A stretch of DNA of 64,000 nt from the NCBI GenBank assembly GCA_013398015.1, contig VZRR01005744.1, positions 124,001-188,000 on the forward strand. Reading direction: 5' to 3'. The DNA is from Oreocharis arfaki (Eukaryota > Chordata > Aves > Passeriformes > Paramythiidae). The notes under the pieces were generated by a model. It saw nothing but the letters and a program-made list of their open reading frames with translations, made no database searches and had not been told where the DNA came from. How positions within the stretch are numbered: position 1 is the stretch's first letter; every line of letters begins with the position of its first letter. Shown in pieces: positions 46,721 to 57,575 of this stretch. Position numbers and translations under genes: made by a program.

Positions 46721-46790
46721 CAGCTTTTGAAATTCGGCTTTAAAAGAGTGTTTTACAGCTTTTGAAATTCTGCTGTAAAAGAATGTTTCA
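46721..46790. repeat. 35-bp tandem duplication
   Basis: Two adjacent 35-bp units at 46721-46755 and 46756-46790 both start CAGCTTTTGAAATTC and differ at four positions by eye. This is a local duplication inside FNBP1 intron 1. Confidence 0.9.
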
Positions 46791-49700
46791 CAACATGAGT
46801 AACACTAATGAGCTGCAAAGAGTCCAGAAAAACACCGGCTCGTGTTTGACTGCCTTCCCCATATGGTTCAAGGAAGCGGGGGATCTTGAGCAGCCACAAC
46901 AGGGCTGGAAGGGAAAACACGGTATTCTGCAAGTCTTGACTCATGCTGAAAGACCGTAAATCCCCCATTCTTTAATGAATAGGTAGGAAATACGAGAACG
47001 GGTAGTTTGACAAAATTGTCGAAATCTTCTTTCTTAAAGCAAATCAGAATTGTAAACGAAATTACTCAGACATTCAAACATTAAAGTCCCAGCAGCTCTT
47101 CAGGTACGGAAAGAGAATCTTTCTACTCCTGGTGCCTGCAGGTACCAAGGGCTGTAGGCAGGGACCTCTCACATAACTCCATTCTCCTACCAACCACCTC
47201 CAGCGAGCAGCAGGGCAGCCCCCACACAACAAATCATCCTAAAGCTTAAAAATTCTCTTTTTAAGCTCATGAAAAGGACTCTGATGGCACTAACTTTACA
47301 ATGCACGTGCATAGAGGCTGCAGCAGCCCCGAATCCCACCCTGAGCTGGACATGCACACAAAGGTGTGAGCTGCAGAATGCAGATACTCTGTAATGACTC
47401 ACCTTCTATAAACTGTTTCTCACTCACTAATCTGCATATGCAGGCTTGACCACTTAAAACAGAGAGTGAGCCTCTGTGAAATAAGGAGATATTAATGTCA
47501 GACAATTTTGCTACCTCAAAACTGCCCAAATAACTATGCAGAATGCTAAACTAATACTACTTAACTAATGAAAAGTGTGTTTTGCTTTGAAGTGCCCATC
47601 TCCAGCACTCTGTGTACAACTTTTCCTAAGAGCTTTAGAATAACCAAGCAAAAAGTATAAATACGACGCATTTATTACTGACCTCAACCTTTCCTCTTCC
47701 AGCCTTTCATTGTATTTGCTATTAGGGTGCTTTTAGAGTATATTTTTGTGGGTGAAATTCCAGATGCTTTGAAATATACAAAAGTTTTAACATGTTACTA
47801 AACAGGAACCAAGTTTCTATGAAACACATACAAAAAAAAAAGGGGTCAGAGATACACAGCTCTGCCTCTGGGAGTTGTCTGAATGGCATCAAGCAAGTTT
47901 CACAGCAAATTTAGAATAAAATACACGTTTCAGAAGAACATTTGCCATCACCACAGGAGAAGATTGTCTAAACTGCCAACAATTCACCCACCCACCAGTG
48001 AAGGTTAGGCCCATAATGGAAACTCTCAGCTCATCAGAGTTAACTTGTGACTTATCATGCAAGACTAATTACTTGTGTACTTTTCCCATCAGACACCATC
48101 TCCTTTTCCTTTAAGTCCTGGAAAACAACAGTTAACACCTAAGCCCAAAGAATCTGGGGGGTTGAGGGCTGTAGGAGGTGTGAGAACAGGATGGGTGGGA
48201 TGACACACAATCTCTATTGTATGTAATCAACTACAGCACTGCATACAATATAACTGAATGGTGGCTCAAGAATCAATACATCAAACCTAGATCCAGCTCT
48301 GCAGATGCTCTTACAAGCAGAGGAAAACAGGGTTCTCATCTGAGATCACATTTGACTACTGTGCCCATTACGCACCACTGTGTAATGCCATCGAAGTCAA
48401 AATCACCCAGGTACTCCAGATGGTTTCCAAATGTGAGTCACCACTACATGCAACACCCATACATTGCAAATACTATTGAAGAACAGTGCTGCATTCAAGC
48501 AAACTGCAGAAATGCAAGATTACAGCTGTTTAAACACAAATTCTGCTGATGAAATAGAGGCGTGAGTACTGAAATAGGAAACGATTTAGCAGTTACAAAT
48601 AGCAAGGGGGCCTTCAAGTTGTCAGAGTTGCACCTATGCGGAATGAACTTTAAAAGGCAGAAATAACCATATCCACAAACCATGTGTTTTCATAGTAAAG
48701 TATACTGGAACACCCTATAAACAAAAGGTGTGGTCCCCAAAGTATTGCTTCCGCCAGGAGTTGGCTAACAGAGCCCCTTGCATCTGGGCAGCAAATTAAG
48801 ACCCGTGCAAATACTGAATATCCACCTTCTCACAGGCTGAAAGGACAGTGACAGCTGTTTGCAGCCACCCAGCTTTCACAAAGGTCAAAGAAATACTTGA
48901 TTAAATCACCTCCCTCCTCAGGCTTTAAAAAAAATTTTACACTGAATGTGGAAAAAAAAAACCAAACCCGCAGCAGCAAACCCACAGTGCCTGCACCTCT
49001 GAAACACTCATAACAAAAAGATAAAATTTCCACATTCAATCACTCAGCCACCTGCACCTGATGTGCTGTGACAGTGTTCTGAAAAGGCAGAATTTTTCCT
49101 GGATCACTCAGCCACAAATTTACACGTAGCTCCATCAAACTACATCCTGTGCTAAATGTCATAATCAAGAAAGTTCAGTCCATTCAATGTAGCAGCCATG
49201 CAGCCACAGCCTTTTCAACCCTAAAGACAAGCACCTAAGGGCCGAGGTTGGTTTCAGCAGTTTGCAATGTAATCCCACTTGTTTCAAGGGCTTCATACCA
49301 CACAAAAGGACACCGGTGGGAAGTGTGGCACACACTTATGATTTTACCCACTGAAGTACCCTTCAGAAGAGCTGTGGGTGCCATGCTCCGTGTTCCTTCC
49401 CATTAGCCAAGAGAGGAAAAGTGTGAAGGAGATCCAAGTGTGCTTTTACAGCCTGCTGACCCCAAAACGTAGTACTGAAGGTACAAGTTGGGTCTGTGCA
49501 CCCCTACATAACCTTTACTTATCACTTCCACTCGTTAAGTATTCAGAAAACACTGCCAGTTTCAAGAATCAGAGGTGAAATAAATATGTACTACACCCTC
49601 CTACCTGTCAGCCCTTAATGCACTCTTGAACCTGGGTGAAAAACAAAATGTTTTGGTGCTATGCCTGCACTTCGTCCTTAACCTGCTGCTTCCTCCTCAG

Positions 49701-52399
49701 CTCCTGAATGTTTGGAGTATAGCAGGCAGAAAGAATTCTGCAGGGTTTGGATGGACAGAAGCGGCACGCAGAGTTACATGAGACCTCCAGGTTTTGTTCT
49801 GCAACACCGGGTTGCTGGGAGGCCCCAGACGATCTCATTATCCCCAGCATTCCGGCTCATACAGGATGTAAATGCTGCATTAGGACATCTAATAATTCTG
49901 CTGGTTATGGGTCCATTTACACCCACAGGGACAATCTTGAGACGTAACTCAAAGTCCGGAATCAAGTGAAACATCAGTAGGAACTTTGCAATAGGATTTG
50001 CAACCCAGAGGCACAGGATACACTCACATCATAGCACAAGGCTAAAAGCCTGTTTTGGGAATAACTCACATGTTGCCAAAGGGATTTTATTGCTTCTGAA
50101 GTACGAGGCTTTCTGCAACCAGCTTTTTTCTCCCCCAAGAAATGAACAGAAATTCTACATAACTCCAAGCACATTAACATTCTACGTGCTCTAAAAAGCA
50201 AGCTAAATTTTACTTCTTTGCTATATTTAAAGGAGTGAATCATGAACACACATCCTGCCTGGTAGATCAGAGATACAGGGTACAAGTCAAGCCTGATCAA
50301 ACATTGCTGATTTTTCTAGCAAATTTCTGAACTACAGTTAAAACCACTTGCTTTTGCCTCAACTTTCAGCCCTTCAAACCAGTTATGAGTCACATGGAGA
50401 ACAGGCATTTGCTGCTTACCACACCTGCTCCTGAAAACCCATTCCCTGGCTACCAAAAAAAAAAACAACACAACAACTAAGTTCTAAGGTAAATGGAAGT
50501 TTAATTTTGTTTAAAAAAGACATGCCATGATCAACAAAAGAAGGTGGCATATATTAAATACAGGTTGTTTGAACGGTTTCCTTTCCAGTGAAAGGGAGAA
50601 CACAGAGTGAGAAATCACTGTTCTGGCCTAAATACCCATAGCACGGGAAACCGACGTGTTTTCACAGCTCTGTCCAAATTAAAATGGAGCAACTCCTGCC
50701 AATTTTGTATCTAGAATCATTTATTCTGTTGATCCAACCCTTCCAGTAACCTGGTATTTTTCTCACCGTGCTACACTGAAGACATGAAAAATGATACTTT
50801 GATGCTGCTGAAGACAATTTCAGAAACAAAATTTTCCGGATAAAAAGTGTTACAGAAGCAATTTGTAACTGCTGCAGAAGATATATATGGCTACACACAA
50901 GCACACACCCCTACAAATATTACATAAAAAAGAGGAACTATTTATAGGCACTACTCTCTACTACCATTCTGGTTCAGGAACACCTCAGTATTGCTTGCAG
51001 TTTTAGGAATGCAATTAAAAAAAAAAAAAACAAAACCAACTCCTTCTGAGAATTCAAAGTTTATTTATTTATTTTCCAGTGTCAAAATTGTGAAATTTTA
51101 CTGCCTCTTACTTTAATTCCACTCAAACTATTCAGTCTCCTCCCAAAGCATCCAAGATGCAGAAAAAGGAAGCAACTGCAGGTTTTCCCAGAAACATTCC
51201 CATGCAGCAGAGCTGTTTATACACTGATGAATCAATATAGCATCACTACACTATTTCACCAGCATTTATCACCTTTCTTTCTATGGCATATAAAACCACA
51301 CCAAAATAACCTCTCCCAGTCAGCAGTTGCTCCCTAATTTACTGCATAGTTCTAACTAGATCTGGCTATAACATGACTCCAATGTCACAGCAAAACGGGA
51401 TGCTGAACTGCCTGCCAGAGCGGGCCATGAATGCATCCAGAAAGGACAGCAATTAGCACATCCAAAATAACCATTTCTATAAGAGGCAGCTCAAAAGCTC
51501 AGATAAATTTTCATCTCAACTCGCACCGGTTACCAGCCACAAACACATGACTACAGGAGAGAATCCTGCAGTGCTTTACAAGCCAGATGACCCTCTGCCA
51601 CTTATTCTAGACTTCTTCATTCAAAACACCGTTTCCTTTTCCCTCTTCTCCCTCCTCCCGAGCACAGATTTATCCCAGGATGTTTCATGTCCCACCACTC
51701 AGGGAACAGCCGCTCCACAGCCTCCTCTCCGCGAGTACCAACCCTCCCAGACCCAGCAGGTTTGCTCCATGCTCCACCATCAAACATGGCTGCACCATGT
51801 CCTCTTTGTGATTGAATATGTGGAACAGCTCTTCTGCCTTCTCAGACTTCTTTTATCTCCCTTCCCTTATTTCTTCTCATTAGCAAGGGAGCATTTCACA
51901 TGGCTATTACCCACTTCTCATTCCTTTTAACAGTCCGATATTTTCCACTAACGTTCCACAGCAAACCAAATGCATTTATACTTTCCAGGTTCTCCTCAAA
52001 AACATCAAGGAGCTTTATACATTGAAACCCGCTGTACCATTAAAACATGCTTTATTAACACACTACACAAAACTCGTCTCGTAAAAATCTCCGTCCTTCA
52101 GATCCAGCGTAGAGAGAAGCCCCTTAACAGCAGCGACAGGAAATTTTATCATCTGGCTTTTCTTCCCTGCAGCTCCCTCTCCTGAAACCGGACCCCCTGT
52201 CCATAGATCCACCTCGGAGCCTCCCGCAGCAGCCACACAAAACCCACTCCAGGCTCCGCTGCGAGCCTCCCTCCGCTCCACAGTCGCTGCCGCTTTTTTT
52301 GTGCCGTGGAGCTTTTCTTATTTAATTCCTTCAGCAAAATTAAATCAAACTCCTGAATCTCCGCTGGGATTTCCCTACAGAAGCTGCACGCGAAACTTT

Positions 52400-52910
52400 C
52401 AGGACTGGGGGGGGACCCCCGGGCTGAGCTGCACCGAGGTGCCGGCACGGAGGGGACCCGACTCGCCGCACCAGCCCCAGGCACGGACCGTTATGCCCCG
52501 GTGGGGCTCCCGCAGCCCCGCTCCCCCCGCGCTCACACTCACCCACAGCTCCGTGCCCCAGCTCATGGCTCCGCCGGCGCTGAGGGGGCGGGCGGGGGGA
52601 GCTCGGGGTGTCGCTGTCCCCTAGCTGCGTCTGCTCGCCCTCGGGAGGGCCGTGCCCAGCGGTGAGAGCGAAGCGGGGCGGGACGGGCACTGCTCCCCAC
52701 CGCTCCCGCCTCATCGCGCCGCAAAATGGCCCGGGCGGCGCGGGGCGGGGGAGCGACTGACAGCTCCGGGCTGCGCAGGCGCGGAGCCGCCGCGGCTGGG
52801 GCGGGGGGGCCGGCCCTGCCGGCTGAGCGCAGGCGCGGCCCGGGCCGCGAACGGGAGCGCGGGGCAGCCGGTGGGGAAAAGGGGGACCAGTGGGGAACGA
52901 GGGCAATGGG
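52400..52910 (-). promoter_or_regulatory. FNBP1: FNBP1 CpG-island promoter and 5' leader
   Basis: This dense CpG-rich block surrounds exon 1 in otherwise AT-rich DNA. Visible elements are GC boxes at 52585-52593 and 52675-52682, a GC-box cluster at 52741-52752, an NRF1-like TGCGCAGGCGCG at 52772-52783, a related GCGCAGGCGCG at 52827-52837, and a YY1-like GCCATTTTG (read on the minus strand) at 52722-52730. No TATA box is seen, which fits dispersed initiation at a housekeeping-type promoter. The block boundaries are by eye and the start site is not determined. Confidence 0.8.
52543..52566 (-). CDS. FNBP1: FNBP1 coding exon 1 (residues 1-8)
   Basis: This exon carries the start codon and eight codons (MSWGTELW), followed directly by a consensus GTGAGT donor. 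The octapeptide is the invariant N-terminus of the FNBP1/FNBP1L (FBP17/Toca-1) family and begins the F-BAR domain. The start is supported by the family N-terminus and by a G at -3 (GCC-ATG-A). The exon lies in a CpG island. The phase-0 junction to exon 2 at 23075 reads W-DQFDNLEKH, as in the vertebrate protein. FNBP1 is a cytosolic F-BAR/HR1/SH3 protein that binds acidic phospholipids, tubulates membrane and recruits N-WASP and dynamin in endocytosis. The 5' end of the untranslated leader cannot be placed from sequence alone. Confidence 0.93.
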
Positions 52911-53095
52911 GTGAGGGGATCGCTCGGGAGCGGCGATCAATGGGGCACGGGGTCAGTGGGGTAGTAGGGGTCAATAGAGAACAGGCGTCAGTGGGGGAGC
53001 GGGCGTCAATGAGGGACGCGGATCACTGGGGAATGGGCATCAGTGGAGGAGCGAGTGGGGGTCAATTGAAAGAGGGAGTCGCTAGGGAATGGGTG
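52868..53095. repeat. 17-bp-period minisatellite upstream of FNBP1
   Basis: About twelve degenerate tandem units with a core like TCANTGGGGNANNGGG lie end to end. Unit starts seen by eye are 52868, 52887, 52904, 52920, 52937, 52953, 52971, 52988, 53006, 53023, 53040, 53062 and 53079, giving spacings of mostly 16-18 bp, one of 19 and one of 22. The array is G-rich on the plus strand and joins the edge of the CpG island. The open frame that crosses it on the plus strand shows no amino acid periodicity, because 17 is not a multiple of 3, and is not a gene. Confidence 0.82.
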
Positions 53096-53142
53096 GAACT
53101 AGGTGAGGAGGCTCTCCCTCTGGCCCTGGTCACTGAATCATC

Positions 53143-53323
53143 GGCACTGGCACAGGTTGCCCAGAGAAGTGGTGGGTGCTCTATCCCTAGAAACATTCAA
53201 GGCCGGGTTGGACAGGGCTCTGAGCAATCTGGTATGGTTGAAGAGGTCCCTTCTCATTGCAGGGAGTTGGACTGGATGGCCTTTAGAGGTCCCTTCCAAC
53301 CCTAACTCTTCTATGATTCTGTG
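53143..53323 (+). mobile_element. CR1 LINE 3' fragment
   Basis: Sense CR1 3' end from GGCACTGGCACAGGTTGCCC through AGTTGGACTGGATGGCC to CCCTTCCAACCCTAACTC and TTCTATGATTCTG. The terminal ATTCTATG-type octamer is nearly intact, so the 3' end is well defined. It is 48 bp from the end of the minisatellite. Confidence 0.92.
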
Positions 53324-53340
53324 CTTTCTAAAACTTACAC

Positions 53341-53470
53341 AAGCCTTGTTGCCCTTCGCTGGAGACACTCCAGGACCTCAATGTCGTTTTTTCAGTGAGG
53401 GGCCCAAAACTGAATGCAGTACTTGAGGTGCCTCACCTGCACCGAGTACAGGGGTGGTGATCGCAGCCCC
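53341..53470 (-). mobile_element. CR1 LINE internal/3' fragment, opposite orientation
   Basis: TTGCCCTTCGCTGGAGACAC, CTCCAGGACCTCAATGTCG, GAGGGGCCCAAAACTGAATG and CAGTACTTGAGGTGCCTCAC are the antisense of the CR1 segment at the end of ORF2 and the start of the 3' UTR. It lies only about 17 bp from the sense CR1 end at 53323, in the opposite orientation. Confidence 0.85.
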
Positions 53471-53636
53471 ATCCACCCTCAGGTGCCCTTCCCTGCCTCT
53501 TACCACCCTCCCCTGAGCCAGGTGAAGCTGGTTTTGAAGCAGCTGTTCTTGGTTTGGTCGTTTGTAAAGGAGGTGAGGGCCCTAGAAAGGAAGGGAACCC
53601 ACACCCTTAGAACCCTTGAATCTCTTTCATGTGTGG

Positions 53637-53851
53637 TTCAGGTTGGACATCAGGAGGAATTTCTTCACAGAAGGGGTGATTAAATATTGTCATGGGCTGC
53701 CCGGGGAGGTGGTGGAGTCACCATCCCTGGAGGTGTTCAAGAAAAAAGTGGATGTGGCACTCAATGCCATGGTCTGGCTGAGAGGGTGGGGATTTGCCAC
53801 AGGTTGGACTCGATGACCTCAGAGGTCTTTTCCAACTGAATTAATTCTGTG
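53637..53851 (+). mobile_element. CR1 LINE 3' fragment
   Basis: Sense CR1: TTCAGGTTGGACATCAGGAG, AATTTCTTCACAGAAGGGGT, GGGCTGCCCGGGGAGGTGGT, GGAGTCACCATCCCTGGAGG, ACAGGTTGGACTCGATGACC, then TTTTCCAACTGAATTAATTCTG. It is a typical 5'-truncated copy. Confidence 0.92.
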
Positions 53852-55857
53852 AACTCACTGCAAGGGCTGAATTCTAACTCAACTAAGCAGTATATACATC
53901 CCCCACCCCCAAAATAACCCAAATCCAAGAATATTAAATCCACCATCTGTCACCAAAATGCTCCACAAGCAAGCAGGAAAAAAACCAAATTATCTGCCTT
54001 TGCATAAATGTGGGTTATTGTAGCAATTACACAGGCCTTGCAGAAAATGGCTCATTTCCTTGCCAGAAAAATATTTATTTTGTGATCCTCTTCCTCTGTG
54101 TCATTTATTTGAGCTGTGTCACTTAATCTCATTTTGAATTTCTGCTTTTCATCTACAACAAATGTAAAAAGAGCTTTAGACTGATATATTTATTGTTGTA
54201 TCTATTCATGAGAGATTTACGTGGGGGGAATAAAAAAGGGAAGCATATTAATTTACCTGAGGTAAAAGGCTTCTGCTCACAAAAGGGTGGGGATGCTTTT
54301 GATGTGAGAAGATAAAAATTGACCAGCTGCTACAACAGGCATTATCTACTCTAGATTAATGCACTTCTTCCACTGATGCTTGGCTGTTACCCTACATGAG
54401 GAAGAAAAACACATTAAGCAATTCCAACATTTCGAACAACAATGAAGACAAATGTTATGTTAATAACAGAATTGCATTTATTTTTATCCAAGTTCCATTG
54501 ATTTGAACATGAGAGGAGAGTGCTGTTCCTCACGCAGCTGTCTTTGAAGAGAAACACAACAGGCAACGCTTTTGTTCATCATTAAAAGTTATTAAAGGGC
54601 TGACTTCATAACAGCTAAGAGACACCCTGTTCAGCTCATTTTAGAATAGTTCTTCCTTCTACTGCCAACATATTTGAATATCCAAGCCTGCCCTGCCTGC
54701 CTGAAGCACAACCACAGTCTTCCAAGGGCCTGTACTTCCACAGGCTCCCAGACCCACCATCCTTAGCCCTACATCCACCCAGGACACATTGCAAAACCAG
54801 ACAGCACGGTTGCATCACAACTTTTTGAGAGCTTAACCCATAAATACTTGCAGAAAAAGAATGTAGAGAAACAGAGAGCAGCACTGGTATCATCTGAGCT
54901 ACGTTTGTGTGGAATTTCCTTTTGCACAAAGAGCTGGGAGGGGAACAGGGCAAACCTGTTACACCAGCATGGGCAGGGAAACCTGTCCACACCAAGAGAT
55001 AGAAATGCTCCACCAGTTCCAGAAAGATAAAGGCCAGAAATACAAGTTTTATATTATGATGGTACATTTGAATAAACCATGCAAAAAACTATCACAAGTT
55101 ATCAAAATTTCTGTGGACAGAGGCTCAAGACAAAAACTAAATAAAATTAATTCTAGATGTTTACAGAACTGGATTTCCCCCTATTTTGCACTGTCTTTAT
55201 TGTTTAGCCTGAGACTCTCCAAGGCAGGGACTGCCACTTACATTATTACTTCCATTTGTGCAGTGCCCAAAACAACAGGGCCTGCAGCTTGGCTGGTCCC
55301 TAATTACTAATGTAATTAGCAATGACAGGAGCATTAAGCACCCTTTATGCCAAAGTAGATGCTGGAAAGCTCAGTCGGTTCCAGTCCCAAAAAATCACTC
55401 AAAATTACACTTAGAAGTTATATTATCTAGCACTTCTTCACTCAGTATGCACAATCCATATCTGAGCAGCACAGAAGCTAGGTAGGAATTTTCCCTCAGC
55501 CACACTGAGAACAAGACCATGGAGATCTGCTATCCAGATATGGGCCTATTCCTGTAAACTCTCTGTTTATCTCTCCTGTTGTTATGATTCAGAACACTCC
55601 CAGATTCAGCTCCAAAACCCAAGCAGAAGCAATTCCATTTTTAGAAAACCAGGACTTTGTTTGGGAAACCCCAAACCCCCTCAAAACCAGCCAGATTCAC
55701 TGTTAAACGATTGAGAAGCCCTATAAAGTAGATAAAATAAATCCCTAAACTACAGTTCATTCTAAACCATTTATTATCTGTGTTTGTTTACTTATGCAAA
55801 GCAAGAAAAATCAGAACTCTGAGAGCTTGGACAAGCATTTCTGGCTTCCAGGATATA

Positions 55858-56063
55858 GGAGGAAGAGGACGTACCTTTCCCCCCAGAGTTATCACCCTTA
55901 CAGCTGCTTCCCTTTGATTTTACAATTCTACCCAAATTATCCATGTCCAAGATAAGGAGCATGGATGTTGCTTGTAACCTCTCATACACTGGGACTGAAA
56001 CAGCACAAGGAAAGGAAGAGGACACACCTTTCCTAGAGGCCATCATCATCACAGCTGTTTCCT
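55858..56063. repeat. Diverged direct repeat pair, about 150 bp apart
   Basis: The two copies are at 55858-55911 and 56008-56063. Both contain GGAAGAGGAC followed by an ACCTTTCC core, AGAG or AGAGG, ATCA-type triplets and ACAGCTG(C/T)TTCC in the same order. This suggests an old segmental duplication or two parts of an unknown repeat. Confidence 0.6.
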
Positions 56064-57512
56064 CTCGGCTGTTACAACACTACACAGATCACTCACACAA
56101 CAGGGGACCTCGGTGCTCTTTAATGCCCCGTCAGGGCCCAGAGGGGCCTGATGAAGACCTGATAAATCCTTGATAAACCCTAATGGCCCTGGCCAGCATC
56201 ACCTGGGGCTTCTGCCCACACCCTCTGCTCATGGACCCGGAAACTCAATTTAAACTCTGGCTTCAAAGCCCAATTGTTTGCCCCGTGTTTTAGGGGGTGC
56301 CAGTTTCAGCCCAGGCTGTGCCTGGCTGTAGATCCTGTTGATACAGAGCATAGCTTACATCTGGCCTTATCTTAGACCTGCCTTGTCCCTGTGGACCTGT
56401 CTTTCCAGCCCTAACCTGGTTACCCATCGCTCAAACTGCAGATGGGCTTCTCAACTCAGCCTTGCCCCTGTCTCACTGCTGTGAACTCAGCAGATCACCT
56501 CGATTTTGGCTGCTCCCAGCTCTGACCCCTAGGCCTGCTCTTCTCTCTTTCCCAAAGGACCGTGGGACTGGGTCCTGAGTGCCTCCTTCCGTGGGTCTGT
56601 GCTATCTTGCTCACCTCCCCACTCCATGCCTATACCCTGGCTCAAAAAATATGTTAACAAAATGGCAATCTGGTCCATTCTGTGCTGAGCTGTACCTGCA
56701 GACTGTCTCTCCATCGTGATTTTCTGACACTGCTGATACCTTCCATCCAACCTCGATAATTGTATATGATACACTTTAAAAAAAATCAGTCTGTGAAGAG
56801 TTCTAATTATATGTCTAGTTACAATTAAGGAGTAAAGAAAAAAAGATATCCAGGCTAAGAACAACTGCATGTACTGGGAGCTGCAGACTTACAGTAAAGT
56901 GATCTTATGTGGAAGCTACAATGAAACAAATCGATGTCACAATGAAAGTTATTGTTACAGCTTATTAATGATAATCAGAGGCTGCTTTGTACCTTAATAA
57001 AGATGTAAATTTAGGTACAGACATCTTTTAACATACAAATTCTTAGAAAAATGCATTGCTAAAGTAAGTAAACCTGTTATAAATTCTACTTTTTGTTCAT
57101 TTTGTATAGGTAATTGGGGAACTTACAGTTAAAACAATATCCTAATAGTTGGTAAAGAAACATTGAAAAAAAATAAAGATCTCCAGAAAATTTCTATTCC
57201 GCGGCATAAAAAATCCCCGATTGCTAGGAATCATCCTCAGACTGAGGATGGTTCTTCTTACAGAAAGTTCTAAAGGAAGCTCCTGAAGGCAGCATCCTCG
57301 GACTAAAAAAGGCTCTGCAGCTGAACCAAATCCCAGAATTACAGGGGAATTTTTCGTACTCTTTGGCTACTCAAGCAGTCAAAGTGTGCCTGATACTTGT
57401 TAGTGCTGCCTGTGCTGCAGCTGTGGTTGCAAACAGCTGTTTCTCAGGAGTCAAAACTCCCCAGGTTTTCCAGGTGGTCCGTGCACAGGGATTACAATCA
57501 TTACAATATCAA

Positions 57513-57575
57513 GAAAAACAAACAAACAAACAAAACCAAAACAAAAAAACCCACACCAAAACACCAACCGAAACC
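57513..57575. repeat. AAAC-rich low-complexity run
   Basis: A run of AAAC units passes into A-rich sequence with C interruptions and then a short C run. It is low-complexity sequence; the 73-74 codon frames across it are artefacts. Confidence 0.8.

Larger units (their letters stand above)
23076..52542 (-). other. FNBP1: FNBP1 intron 1 (29.5 kb)
   Basis: This phase-0 intron, GTGAGT to TTGCAG, separates the CpG-island exon 1 from exon 2. I recognise no CR1 copy in its 29.5 kb. Seen in it are a 35-bp tandem duplication (46721-46790), a small perfect hairpin (34210-34231), a short CA run (30646-30658) and scattered A or T runs. The interval from about 30.0 to 31.2 kb is richer in G and C than its surroundings. 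First introns often hold enhancers or alternative first exons, but none can be named from sequence alone. Confidence 0.85.

Noticed and set aside
52340..52906. 188-codon open frame on the minus strand over FNBP1 exon 1
   Set aside because: The proline/arginine-rich translation reflects the CpG island. FNBP1 uses another frame, with the family N-terminus MSWGTELW and a clear donor. Only the internal ATG at 52714 was kept, as a possible upstream ORF.
52652..53305. 217-codon open frame on the plus strand
   Set aside because: It is produced by stop-poor GC-rich CpG-island sequence, the 17-bp minisatellite and part of a CR1. Its start region is antisense to the FNBP1 leader.
54636..55067. 143-codon minus-strand frame with hydrophobic N-terminus
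   Set aside because: Single intergenic frame without family resemblance, splice sites or CpG promoter; hydrophobic stretches are common in translated T-rich sequence.
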